From positions 1-64,000 of the forward strand of contig JAUIFE010000005.1 in assembly GCA_030429565.1 (NCBI GenBank): a DNA stretch of 64,000 bases, given 5' to 3'. The position numbers and the translations under genes are program-made. Shown one piece after another: positions 35,779-44,654 of the stretch. Within the stretch, counting starts at the first letter, position 1. Each line of letters opens with the position of its first letter. This DNA comes from Holophagae bacterium. Its GTDB lineage: Bacteria; Acidobacteriota; Holophagae; Acanthopleuribacterales; Acanthopleuribacteraceae. The notes below the pieces were generated by a model. The model had not been told where the DNA came from. It made no database searches and worked only from the letters and a program-made list of their open reading frames with translations.

Positions 35779-37028
35779 GACGCCGCCGTCACCTTGATGG
35801 TGTTAAAGCTGTCGACCTGGGTGTGGAACGGGTGCGCCGCCTGTTGGCCGTCACGGACCAACCACGCTGTCTGCATGCCCGCCGCGCGCGCGCCGTCCAG
35901 TTCGGCGACCACATCGCTGAGGAACAGGATTTCGTGGGCGTCGACGCCAATCTCGGCCGCAATTTTGCGGTAGGACTCGGCTTCTTTTTTGGGCCCGGTT
36001 GTGGTGTCGAAATAGCCTTTAAACCAGGGGCGTAGGTCGCCAAAGGTCGTGTGTTCGAACATCAAGTGTTGGGCTTTAATAGAGCCCGACGAGAAGATGT
36101 AAAGCGCAATACCCGCCTCAAACCATTGTTGCAGGTGTTGGTGGGCGTCGTTGTAAAGGTGCGCTTGGAAGTCGCCGTCACGGTAACCTTTCTCCCAAAT
36201 CATGCCTTGCAGCGCTTTGAGCGGTGTGACTTTGCGATCTTCGTCGATCCAAGTCAGCATCAACGCTGCAACCGCGTCGTTGCTGAGGTCTGCTTGGCCG
36301 GCTTCGGCGCGGGCTTGATCTAGGATGGCCGCCACTTGCGGTTGCGTGCCGTTGGCAGCCACGTAGGCGACCAAGTTTTCTTTGGCGTAGGGGAACAGTA
36401 CGTCTTTGACGAAGCTGATTGAAGAGGTGGTGCCTTCGATATCGGTGACGATGGCTTTAACCGGTTCGGCGTGTACGTACATGGGGAACGACAGCGCAAT
36501 TGGGTTGTCGGTCCATTGCGCTACCCAACCCTCGGGATTGGTGAAAAAACGAATGGCGGCGAACTCGGGTTGATTGCCCATATCGAACCAGTGTTCGGTA
36601 CCGGCCGGCACGTGAATGAAATCGTTTCTAACACACTGGGTGACAAACACTTTTCCGTCCAGGTGCAGGTAAAACCAGCCGCTGCCTTCAACAAAAAAAC
36701 GCACTTCGTCTTCGGCGTGGGTGTGTTCGGCCAGGAACTTTTGGCGGAAGGTTTTGCGGTCGGGGTGGCCTGCTTTTAGGCGTACCACGTCGACCGACTG
36801 AAAGCCGTTGTCGGCTTTAATGCGTGCCACATCGTCGGCGTAAGCCGCCAAGACGGCTTCTTGGTCGGCGTCATCGGCCAGTTGGGCCGAGGCGTTCCAG
36901 CGTTCGAACACAATGCCGACCTGGGCCAGGCGCGCTGCGATCTGGTCGCCGTCGGTCAGGTGTTCCAGAATCGTTTGGGCGTCGTTTTCTGCATAAATCG
37001 TCAAGCTGCTTTGGGGCGTGGCAGTCAT
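35775..37028 (-). CDS. mtnD-mtnC: Fused acireductone dioxygenase and enolase-phosphatase E1
   Basis: The protein has 417 residues and carries two consecutive methionine-salvage enzymes. Residues about 1-185 are acireductone dioxygenase (MtnD), with metal ligands His102, His104, Glu108 (EHTHAEDEVRFF) and His146 (GTEHWFDMG). Residues about 190-417 are the HAD enzyme MtnC (KAIVTDIEGTTSSISFVKDV, YIFSSGSIKAQ, FLSDVVAELDGARAAGMQT), which makes the acireductone that MtnD oxidises. The start at 37028 overlaps the mtnB stop as ATGA, with GAGGAG upstream; an upstream in-frame ATG is less likely. The domain order is reversed relative to the reaction order. Confidence 0.9.
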   Translation of the reverse strand: MTATPQSSLTIYAENDAQTILEHLTDGDQIAARLAQVGIVFERWNASAQLADDADQEAVLAAYADDVARIKADNGFQSVDVVRLKAGHPDRKTFRQKFLAEHTHAEDEVRFFVEGSGWFYLHLDGKVFVTQCVRNDFIHVPAGTEHWFDMGNQPEFAAIRFFTNPEGWVAQWTDNPIALSFPMYVHAEPVKAIVTDIEGTTSSISFVKDVLFPYAKENLVAYVAANGTQPQVAAILDQARAEAGQADLSNDAVAALMLTWIDEDRKVTPLKALQGMIWEKGYRDGDFQAHLYNDAHQHLQQWFEAGIALYIFSSGSIKAQHLMFEHTTFGDLRPWFKGYFDTTTGPKKEAESYRKIAAEIGVDAHEILFLSDVVAELDGARAAGMQTAWLVRDGQQAAHPFHTQVDSFNTIKVTAAS

Positions 37029-37651
37029 CGCGTGATTCTCCTCATTTCCATTTCGCATTCAAACAAAAACTCAAAAGCTTCGATGTGGCGGCGTGTTTCG
37101 GCCATGGTGCGGCCCCAGGTGTAAAGGCCGTGGCCCTGAATCAGGAAGCCGTGGATGTCGGGCTGGGCCTTGAGGCGGTCGGCCAAGTCCCGCGCCAACT
37201 GATTCATGTCCTGGGTGTTGGGGAACATTGGCACGCGTTCGACGACCGTGTGGGTCGTGTTGCCGTGAAAAGCCTTGAGCACTTCGTAATCTTCCAGAAC
37301 CAATTCGTCGCTGTCGCCCGCCAACTTGGACAGGACGGTGGCGTTGACAGAGTGGGTGTGCAGCACCGCGCCGCAATCGGCATAAAAGTCGTAAAGCGTC
37401 GTGTGAAGCAGGGTCTCGGCCGATGGCTTGCGGCCGGCTTCAAGCGGCTCACCGGCACGGTCGACGACCAAAATATCGTCGCGCGTGAGTTCGCCTTTGT
37501 GGCGACCGGAAGCCGTGAGCGCCAGTCGCGCGTCATCGAGGCGACCGGAGAAGTTGCCGCTGGTAGCGGGCACCCAGCCGCGGCTGTAAAGGAAGCGGCC
37601 GGCGTCGGCGATTTCATCGGCGACACGGTGGAAGGTGGGGGTATCGATCAC
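37025..37651 (-). CDS. mtnB: Methylthioribulose-1-phosphate dehydratase
   Basis: This enzyme dehydrates 5-methylthioribulose-1-phosphate, the step before MtnC and MtnD. It is a class II aldolase/adducin fold of 208 residues. Family motifs are present: GWVPATSGNFSGR, TASGRHKGEL, zinc ligands in VLHTHSVNATVLS and IQGHGLYTWG, and the acidic general base region KPSAETLLHTTLY. It starts with GTG after GAGGTTGTT. It is the first gene of mtnB, mtnD-mtnC, DDAH. No SAM riboswitch is recognisable upstream. mtnA and mtnK or mtnP are not in the window. Confidence 0.93.
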   Translation of the reverse strand: MIDTPTFHRVADEIADAGRFLYSRGWVPATSGNFSGRLDDARLALTASGRHKGELTRDDILVVDRAGEPLEAGRKPSAETLLHTTLYDFYADCGAVLHTHSVNATVLSKLAGDSDELVLEDYEVLKAFHGNTTHTVVERVPMFPNTQDMNQLARDLADRLKAQPDIHGFLIQGHGLYTWGRTMAETRRHIEAFEFLFECEMEMRRITR

Positions 37652-38070
37652 AACAACCTCGCATAGTTTTTATTAAAAATCAGCGTGTCATAAACATACA
37701 AAGAGGCAGGACGGGTCCCGGCACAAGACCGCCGGGGATCGAAAACAAACAAGTCGCGGGCGGCGACGTTTTAAGTGGCTAATCCTAACATGAGCAGGCC
37801 GTGCATGGGTTTGTGGAACACTGGTTTGGCACCTGTTGTGGGGCCGGCACACGCAGGTGCTTGTGCCGGCAAGTCGCCGCGAATTATGCTTTAATGCGTC
37901 AAACCCAAAAAGCGCGTATCCAAACGCGGTTGATCGTGGAAGCGGCAGGCAACTCAAGCGCGCCGTGGGCGATATCTGAGTGACCATTGTCGGGTGTCGT
38001 GAATCCGGCGCCCTCCGTGGGCACGCTGGTGGCGGTTGATCCAAATTATTGTTAAAAGCGAGAGGCGGTT
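37652..38070. other. Divergent region upstream of mtnB
   Basis: There are 419 bases without a supported gene. An AT-rich stretch near the mtnB start (TTTTTATTAAAAAT, about 37668-37681) could hold its promoter. I looked for a SAM riboswitch core on the minus strand and do not see one. Confidence 0.4.
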
Positions 38071-38688
38071 ATGGCCGAAGAAACCCCAAAGAAAAAGAAT
38101 ACGAACTTCGATTGGTTGTCATTGGCGATTCAAACCCTGTTGGTCATTTTCGGTGTGTTTGCCGGCTTGTGGGTCAACGAATGGCACAGCAACACGCAAA
38201 GCCGCCACGATGCCGCCGAAGCCGGCAAACGCCTGCGCTTGGAAATTGAGAACAACCTAAAACTGGCCACTACCTCGCGCGATTACCACCGTGGGTTGGT
38301 CACCAAACTGCGTGAGGGCGATTTTAACGATTCCGATAAATATCCCGATATCAGCCTGTTCCAGCGTGGCTTCATTTCGCCGGCGCTGCTTACCAACAGC
38401 GCCTGGGATGCCGCCCAAACCACCCAGCTCACCCAGTTCATGCCTTACGAGGACATCCTGCTGTTTTCCGATATTTACAGTGAGCAAGAACGCTACGAAA
38501 GCCAATCGGCGCTCGCCGGCGCGGCCCTGTTCAGCGAACTCCTCAACCACGGCCAACAAGGCCTCTGCCAAAAGTGGCGGAACCTGGCCGACATCATCGC
38601 CACCTTTGCCTACCGCGAGGAACAACTGGTGCGCCGCTACCAACAAATCCTCGAAGAAATCAGCAAAGAACCCCCACCGGTCCGCTAG
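38071..38688 (+). CDS. Single-pass membrane protein, DUF6090-like
   Basis: The protein has 205 residues, preceded by GAGAGGCGG. A charged cytoplasmic start (MAEETPKKKNTNFDW) is followed by one transmembrane helix (IQTLLVIFGVFAGLWVNEW) and a helical periplasmic domain (LRLEIENNLKLATTSRDYH and AALFSELLNHGQQGL). The VFAGLWVNEW..N....A..A...LR.EI.NN pattern is typical of DUF6090-type proteins of unknown function. Its terminator stem overlaps the last codons. Confidence 0.7.
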   Translation: MAEETPKKKNTNFDWLSLAIQTLLVIFGVFAGLWVNEWHSNTQSRHDAAEAGKRLRLEIENNLKLATTSRDYHRGLVTKLREGDFNDSDKYPDISLFQRGFISPALLTNSAWDAAQTTQLTQFMPYEDILLFSDIYSEQERYESQSALAGAALFSELLNHGQQGLCQKWRNLADIIATFAYREEQLVRRYQQILEEISKEPPPVR

Positions 38689-38695
38689 GTGGGGG
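38671..38695 (+). terminator. Terminator overlapping the end of the DUF6090-like gene
   Basis: CCCCCACC pairs perfectly with GGTGGGGG across a 9-base loop and is followed by ACTCTCTTTT. The left arm encodes the last residues of the protein. Confidence 0.8.
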
Positions 38696-38699
38696 ACTC

Positions 38700-39405
38700 T
38701 CTTTTGTGGTTGCTTGTTTCTCCATTCGCGTGGAAGCTGCTGGGCGCGCGGATGGCGTTATTCTGATGGAGTGTACTAATTGTGTATGATTGTGACGTTT
38801 GTTTAAGTTGTTTGTAATAAGTATTTTGGGGTTTTTTGAGGGGTGTTCTTTGGTGTGTTTGGCTTATATGAAATCTGTTTGAAATCTGGCGTGCCTTCGG
38901 TGGGGTTTTGATGGGTGAATTTTTTAGAAAAAAGCGATCTCTAAGGATCTGGAAATAAATGGGTTGTTTTCTTTGTGTGTGATTTTTGTTGTTTTGGGTG
39001 AGCTAAAATGAGAGTAATTTCCGAAATCTATAGTGAGAGGTTCGAGAAAAAGAGCTCAAGATGTTCCTTTTGGGATTGTGCGAGAGATTGAGGGTGTTAG
39101 TCTTGATGGGTTTTGTGCGAAAGTTCAGCAGGTTTGGTTATTTTGTTTCGCATGAGAGCCGTTGGTGATACGGTTTTGCCCTCCGTAAACGCCGGCTCCC
39201 AGCCACTCGATTAAAGAAAAACCTCATTGGTTGTGGGGCGAATTCTTTAAACGCTTGTCAATATGGGAAATCTTGTGAGAAAATTCAAAGGCCTAAAAAA
39301 GAATAAAAATCGTTTGTCTCCTGTTTTTTGCAGGAAACTCGAAAGTCATCGGGTCATGTCGAGAAGGCAACTCATCCGAGGGCTTCTGTTCTGTGAGGTA
39401 CTTCT
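38700..39405. other. AT-rich, G+T-skewed intergenic region
   Basis: About 700 bases with no gene, clearly poorer in GC than the flanks and strongly enriched in G and T on the plus strand (about 38770-38900). It marks the left edge of the AT-rich island. No terminal repeats, tRNA or integrase are visible. Confidence 0.5.
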
Positions 39406-39576
39406 ATGCTGCTGATTGTTTGCGCACTTGCGTTCTTTTATACGGGCGAGTCCTATTCTCCCGTCGCGGTAGAGCCTGGCATCACGAATGTCGAAGGTTT
39501 TCTTGAAGCTGACAAGCCTGTAAAACCTAGGCTAAATGCGGATTGTGATAGCGTTGGTAAAGTTTGTTCCAAGTGA
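39406..39576 (+). CDS. Small secreted NVEAL-like peptide
   Basis: This 56-residue reading frame starts with ATG after GAGG (7 bases upstream); the nearest upstream in-frame codon that matters is a stop at 39394, so no longer start exists. It begins with a hydrophobic export-like segment (MLLIVCALAFFYTGES), contains TNVEGFLEADKP in the middle, and ends with two Cys (NADCDSVGKVCSK). The NVEG(F)L segment and C-terminal Cys recall NVEALA peptides of Bacteroidota, which also precede six-bladed propeller genes. Here a propeller-like gene starts 24 bases downstream. The resemblance is by eye only. Confidence 0.6.
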   Translation: MLLIVCALAFFYTGESYSPVAVEPGITNVEGFLEADKPVKPRLNADCDSVGKVCSK

Positions 39577-39600
39577 TGGACGCAATGGAGGGGAAAAGAG

Positions 39601-40668
39601 ATGTTATTGGTATATCTTTCGTGGGTGGTTTTTAGTCTGCCTGCGGGTATAAATCTGGAAGATCATCAGTTAAGCACTATTGGTCGTACAAGCTGCTTCG
39701 TTACCTATGATGGCGAGCTTCTTATAAAAGAAAGTGATAAGTTTTTGGTATTTCGACCGAACGGTCGTCCCCCGGAGACTGTTGATGTCAGCCTTGTCGT
39801 CGATCAGACGATAAAAGGGACGAAAGGAAGTCCTCGCATCATTCAAAACATCGTAAAGATTGAGGATCGATACCTGGTTTACGTTTTGGTTTTGGATGAT
39901 TACCTTTTTTTTGAGGTTTTTACTTATGATGAAGAGCTGGAGTATTTGGGGTTAGCCAAGACCTATAATGATACAAAATCCCCCTTCTTTAGGAATCTTG
40001 TCCATCTGCATTCTGATCGATACATGGGTCTCGAAATGCATCGAGAGCAAGATGATTTTGTGACTTATCGGTGGAGTGAGTACGTCGTAAGTTTTTCTAA
40101 GAATCGAATTCCTGTATTCAGGAAGTTAGGAATGTCGTTTTTTGTAAGCACTGAATCCCTCATGGGCATTAAGGGTGCCTACAACCGTGCATGGGCAGCA
40201 GCCACACCGGATAGCCGAGAGCTACTTGTCATCGAAGAGGCGAGCGATTATGTGCGGAAGTTTTCAAAAGAAAAAGGTTTTCAATTTAAGAATAATATAC
40301 CTCTTGAGCAGGAAGGGTTTGTCTCATATCGATATGCCTTCTCTGAAAAGAATCGGCAAGACATTACTACTGTTTCTGCTGATACTCTAGCTCAGGATAT
40401 TTCCAAGAACTGCGGTCTCTACCCTCTCGAAGGCATGGGTGACTTATTTGTGCTTGGTTATGAGATTCCCACAGATCATCCTTCAGGAAAAATGGCGCTG
40501 GTCATTCAAGTAATCGATGCCAATGGCGTGACACTTGTAAGTGAAAAACCATTGTTGGGTGGTATTTTTGCCGGTGTGGTTGAAAACCGTGCGGTAGTTC
40601 TTGTGCCCGAAGAATCAAAAACGAAAGATTCATTAAAGTTGATGGTTCAACAGTTCACATTCGAATGA
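39601..40668 (+). CDS. Secreted propeller-like protein
   Basis: The protein has 355 residues with a strong ribosome-binding site (GGAGGGG). The N-terminal hydrophobic segment MLLVYLSWVVFSLPAG is a short export signal. Repeating beta-strand segments (LLIKESDKFLVFRPNG, YLVYVLVLDDYLFFEVFTYD) suggest a divergent beta-propeller related to the proteins at 8898 and 47162, but the GEGP(G/Q)E signature is missing. Codon use is AT-rich, unlike most of the window, consistent with transfer. It pairs with the small peptide just upstream. Confidence 0.55.
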   Translation: MLLVYLSWVVFSLPAGINLEDHQLSTIGRTSCFVTYDGELLIKESDKFLVFRPNGRPPETVDVSLVVDQTIKGTKGSPRIIQNIVKIEDRYLVYVLVLDDYLFFEVFTYDEELEYLGLAKTYNDTKSPFFRNLVHLHSDRYMGLEMHREQDDFVTYRWSEYVVSFSKNRIPVFRKLGMSFFVSTESLMGIKGAYNRAWAAATPDSRELLVIEEASDYVRKFSKEKGFQFKNNIPLEQEGFVSYRYAFSEKNRQDITTVSADTLAQDISKNCGLYPLEGMGDLFVLGYEIPTDHPSGKMALVIQVIDANGVTLVSEKPLLGGIFAGVVENRAVVLVPEESKTKDSLKLMVQQFTFE

Positions 40669-40749
40669 AAGATAATGTGATTTGTTATGTGGAGCTATTT
40701 GCTGTTTTGGCAACTGGCTCCATACCATTCGCCTTCGTAGGGAATTGCG

Positions 40750-42972
40750 TTGGAACAAGAAGATCAAAATCAGATACAGCGTGAAATTTTTGGTGCCTCG
40801 TTAACTGCGTGGTTTAACTATTTTAAAGTTAGTTTTTTTGTTTTGATTGGCCTCTATGAAGGTGCTCGTTTTTTCTTTGATTTGTTTGAGTGGCCCATCC
40901 TTGCAGGTTATTCATATGTTGCTAAAGAGTTATGGCGTTCTCTCGTTTATTTAGTGTTAGGGTTTATCGCTTTTAGGTTTTATCTTCGAAGAAAAGGTAA
41001 AACACCATGGGCTGGTGTTCTACCTTTATGGTCTGTGGTCCTTGTTTGTGTTTTTTTATGTATTCAATTATACCAAGTTTGGTTTGGCTTATATCGAAAC
41101 TATCAGCGCGGCTTTCCTGTGGATTTCGGGGGTTATCATTCGCGTGTACTCATAGTTGAAGGTTTTGCCGAGAAAAAACGGGATGTGAAGATTGTCCTCA
41201 ATAAGTCGAAAGCTAACAGTATGCCGTCTTCATTGCCGGCCCCAAAAACAATAGTTTTGCCACCAAAGGCAAAGTCGAAAGTTCGTCCGAAAGGCCCTGA
41301 TTCCGAGTCAGTATTGCTCGGAGACCAATTCAAGATGGTCGGTCCCAGGGATTATCGCACCTCGCTCGAATCATTAGACTTTGTTCATGACAAAGTCCGA
41401 CACCTGGTACTTGAAAACTTTTACATCAGCAATGATCGGATTGTTCAATTGCCAAAGCAGATTCAGTCCCTTACTTTAGTGAATTGTTCGGGCTTCAAGG
41501 ATCTGAGAGTTTTTAGATTTAAGCATCAGAATTTGAACAAAATTGAAATTAAGTTTTGTAAAGATTTCGAAGGGCTCAGAGGATTGAACTGGATATCTTT
41601 TTTGCGGCGAAAGTACTTGAATGTCGTCCGGCTGGAGGAAAATCCCAACTTGGTTGATGTTTCTGATCTTCGGGGATTTAAAAATGTCTTGGTTTTGGAA
41701 ATATCAGAGAGTCCAAAGCTTATGAAACTCGATGCTATTGAAGACCTGAAGCTATTGGAAGTGCTGAGACTGGCAGGTCTCCAACAGTACAAAGCTTCTG
41801 GTGTTGTAGGTGGTTTAAGAAATCTTAAGACTCTTTCTTTAAAGAATACGGGAATCCAGTCTTTGACGGTTTTTAGGAACTCCACCAAATTAGATACTTT
41901 AGAGATTTCGAGCAATCCACTTCTCGGTTTTGGGAACATCGAAGCGACGGGGAATAAAAATATGCTTACGCCCATTGTTCCTTTTTCTCTGTTAACAACA
42001 ATCCGATGGGTCGGACCCATTTCTCCGCAAGGTTTAGCCGCGTTGTATGACGCTTCTCCTGGTGTTTTTTGCTTAGAGCTTACGGATATCAACATTGATT
42101 TAGACTTAAAGCTTCTGGCAAGGAAGGCACCCCTATGTCGTGTACTTAAATTAGGCGCTATTTCCACGATAAGTCACCCCGATTCTTTAATTTACCTTCC
42201 ATTGCGGAAATTATCACTTTTTTCTTTGCCGCCGGCTGTTACTAGAGACATATTAACCTACTCAAGAAATCGGAAAAGGTTTGAAAGCGAGTGGAAAAAA
42301 ACCACTGAACTTGAAGAGTTAGATCTTTCTTCATTAGACTTTAATTCGGGGGCGTTGGAATTTTCTGATTTTTCTGGCCTGCGAATGCTTGTTTTGGATA
42401 GATTGTCTGGAGACATAGATTGGTTCTCCATTTCTAAATCGAGCCTTCCACTCTTGCGATGCTTACGTGTTAATAATTGCGGGACTCTAAATGATGTCAC
42501 TTTTTTGAGGTCACTCGATCAGCTTGAAGTCTTAGAGTTGGCGAGCGAACGTTACCAGCTGAAAAACATTGATTCCGTAAATTTGACCTCGATCCGGGAA
42601 CTTAAGTTGTCGGGAAATGTCGCTCTTGAAAGTCTTGCTTTTCTCACTAAGGCGGTTTCTTTGGAGACTCTGATCCTAGAAGATTTAGAAAGCTATCTCG
42701 TTCTTAAGCTTCCGTTCCTTCCCAAGTTGAATCATTTTTCAGTTCGGTATTGTATAAACTTGAAAGCGCTTGATTTTGGGGAAAACCACCAGATTCGGAA
42801 GATTGAGCTGGGTTTGAACTACGGTGACTTGCTGCATGTTCAAGGCACCAATGAGTTTAAAAAGATGACGTATATAAGTCTGCCGCGTAATCTGGTCAAC
42901 AACCACCTTGGTAGTTACTTCTTGCCCAGACAAGTTCGTGACCTTGAAACGCTAAAAATTAGATTGAGGTGA
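40750..42972 (+). CDS. Membrane-anchored leucine-rich-repeat protein
   Basis: The protein has 740 residues and starts with TTG after AGGGAA. The N-terminal part has about three transmembrane helices (VSFFVLIGLYEGARFFF, SLVYLVLGFIAFRFYL, SVVLVCVFLCIQLYQVWF). A linker rich in Pro and Lys follows (residues about 160-190). The remainder is made of irregular leucine-rich repeats (LENFYISNDRIVQLPKQIQS, NVLVLEISESPKLMKLDAIE, ELDLSSLDFNSGALEFSD, ELKLSGNVALESLAFL). LRR domains bind proteins or glycans. Codon use is AT-rich like the preceding gene, and no similar gene is nearby. Confidence 0.7.
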   Translation: MEQEDQNQIQREIFGASLTAWFNYFKVSFFVLIGLYEGARFFFDLFEWPILAGYSYVAKELWRSLVYLVLGFIAFRFYLRRKGKTPWAGVLPLWSVVLVCVFLCIQLYQVWFGLYRNYQRGFPVDFGGYHSRVLIVEGFAEKKRDVKIVLNKSKANSMPSSLPAPKTIVLPPKAKSKVRPKGPDSESVLLGDQFKMVGPRDYRTSLESLDFVHDKVRHLVLENFYISNDRIVQLPKQIQSLTLVNCSGFKDLRVFRFKHQNLNKIEIKFCKDFEGLRGLNWISFLRRKYLNVVRLEENPNLVDVSDLRGFKNVLVLEISESPKLMKLDAIEDLKLLEVLRLAGLQQYKASGVVGGLRNLKTLSLKNTGIQSLTVFRNSTKLDTLEISSNPLLGFGNIEATGNKNMLTPIVPFSLLTTIRWVGPISPQGLAALYDASPGVFCLELTDINIDLDLKLLARKAPLCRVLKLGAISTISHPDSLIYLPLRKLSLFSLPPAVTRDILTYSRNRKRFESEWKKTTELEELDLSSLDFNSGALEFSDFSGLRMLVLDRLSGDIDWFSISKSSLPLLRCLRVNNCGTLNDVTFLRSLDQLEVLELASERYQLKNIDSVNLTSIRELKLSGNVALESLAFLTKAVSLETLILEDLESYLVLKLPFLPKLNHFSVRYCINLKALDFGENHQIRKIELGLNYGDLLHVQGTNEFKKMTYISLPRNLVNNHLGSYFLPRQVRDLETLKIRLR

Positions 42973-43110
42973 ATTTCGAGAGCATGTAGGGCGTGTCTAA
43001 TTGTTATATAGCTTGCCCTAACCGCTCATGGCCCCAGAAGTTTATAGCAAATGAAGCTGGCCTTTTGTATTTACATGGTTTCTAGATTGAGATTAATTTC
43101 TGCATTTAAT

Positions 43111-44601
43111 TTAACGCCGGATGGCGCTGCCGAGGGCACCGATCAGCGTTTTGATGTCTTCGTCTTTCCAGCGGATGCCGCCGCCGATGTAGGCCGAATC
43201 CAGCGTTTCTTCGAGGAAATCGTCCCAGCCCGCATTGATGTAAATGCGGCCGTCGACCTTGTAGCTGAAGTCGATTTTGGCGTGGGCGCTGAGGTCGCCG
43301 GGACGGTTGAAATCGTAACCCTCCATCGAGAAGCGGAAACGTTCCTGTAAGCCGTAAAAATCGAAGCCGGCACCGCCTTCGCCTTCAATTAAACCGCCGC
43401 GCACGAACAGGCTGTCCATCACGCGGTAGGCCAATTGGCCGCTGAACACGAAGTCGTCGACTTCTTCGGTGCGTGTCTCCACCGTGGTGGTAAGTAAGTT
43501 ACCCTCGGCGTCGAAGGTTTGCGAACGAATTTCGTCGATTTCCACCGGCAGGTAGTCGGTTTCGCGGCTGACACCCTCCAGCAGGTAGTACTTGCTGTCG
43601 TCGGGGGCGACGGTCACGCCGAAGTAGGTTTTGGCGACGCTGTGTTCGGCCAAGTATTCCGAGCGCACGTGCAGGTTGAAGTCGAGGCGGTCGGCTTGGC
43701 CCAGGAACGCCTGCACTTTGCCCAGCGATTCCTGCGCGCTCACCAGCACTTTGTTGAGGTTGTCGACCGTGGTGCCGTCGTTGAACAACTTGCCGATGCT
43801 GCCTTCGCCGTCCTCGACCTTTTTGGCCAGCACCGCCACCGATTCGCTGGTTTTGCGGAACTCTTCACTCATGGCGTTGACGTTGGCCATGGTGGCGTCG
43901 ATGTTGGGTCGGTTGGCGTCGCTCATTGAGCGCAGCGATTCGGCTAACTTGCGCATCTCAGCCACCATTACCGGAATGTCGCGGCCCAGGCTTTGGCTGA
44001 GCTGGGCGACTTCATCGCTGGTCGTTTTGACGTTGCCGCGATTTTCTTTGAGCATCGCCAGCATGACCTTCGACATTTCTTCCAAATTGGCGGCAATCGC
44101 TTCCAAGCGGTTCGTGCCGTCCAAACGTTGGGTACTGGCGCGCACGTTGTCGGTGATGGCCTTGAGGTTACCGCCGATCTCGTTCATGGTCTGGGTTAGG
44201 TCGTCGAGGCTGGGCGGCACAACGGCGTTGATGGCGGTATTGGCAGCCAGTGGTTCGCCTTTGCCGGGAAACAGGGCGATGTACTTTTCGCCCAAAATGC
44301 CCTGGCTGCGCAGTTCAACGCGCGCGTCTTTGCTCAGCTTGATATCGCCGGGAATGCCGATCACGGCAATCGCTTCGTTGCCGTCGAGGCGCAGCTTGAC
44401 CACGCGTCCGACCTTAACGCCGGCAACGCGTACCGGCGTGTCCTCGCGAATACCGGTCGCATCGCTCACACGCACCTCGTGTTGCACCGGCGGTGCTTCG
44501 CGGCGCAGGATCTTGCCCAGTTCGGTGGTCCGCATAATAAAGTAGCCGACGACCGCCATCGCGATCAGGACAAATAAGCCGACTTTTGCTTCTCGATTCA
44601 T
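43111..44601 (-). CDS. mlaD: MCE (MlaD-type) lipid-transport protein with beta-rich C-terminus
   Basis: The protein has 496 residues, far longer than E. coli MlaD (about 180). It has an N-terminal transmembrane helix (VGLFVLIAMAVVGYFIM), an MCE domain at about residues 38-115 (VSDATGIREDTPVRVAGVKV), and a long helical region from about 130 to 310 with T/N-rich coiled-coil pattern. Then about 180 residues of alternating beta-strands follow (FNLHVRSEYLAE, FVFSGQLAYRVMDSLFVRGG, LSAHAKIDFSYKVDGRIYIN). The tail resembles an outer-membrane barrel and could link inner and outer membranes. It is the last gene of the mlaE-mlaF-mlaD operon. Confidence 0.85.
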   Translation of the reverse strand: MNREAKVGLFVLIAMAVVGYFIMRTTELGKILRREAPPVQHEVRVSDATGIREDTPVRVAGVKVGRVVKLRLDGNEAIAVIGIPGDIKLSKDARVELRSQGILGEKYIALFPGKGEPLAANTAINAVVPPSLDDLTQTMNEIGGNLKAITDNVRASTQRLDGTNRLEAIAANLEEMSKVMLAMLKENRGNVKTTSDEVAQLSQSLGRDIPVMVAEMRKLAESLRSMSDANRPNIDATMANVNAMSEEFRKTSESVAVLAKKVEDGEGSIGKLFNDGTTVDNLNKVLVSAQESLGKVQAFLGQADRLDFNLHVRSEYLAEHSVAKTYFGVTVAPDDSKYYLLEGVSRETDYLPVEIDEIRSQTFDAEGNLLTTTVETRTEEVDDFVFSGQLAYRVMDSLFVRGGLIEGEGGAGFDFYGLQERFRFSMEGYDFNRPGDLSAHAKIDFSYKVDGRIYINAGWDDFLEETLDSAYIGGGIRWKDEDIKTLIGALGSAIRR

Positions 44602-44654
44602 GGCTTTACCTCATAGTGCGGGCCGCTTGCGGCCGGTTCACGCCAGGCGGCGCG

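Noticed and set aside
37652..37800. SAM riboswitch upstream of mtnB
   Set aside because: A methionine-salvage operon could have one, but no recognisable core or paired elements were found on the minus strand.
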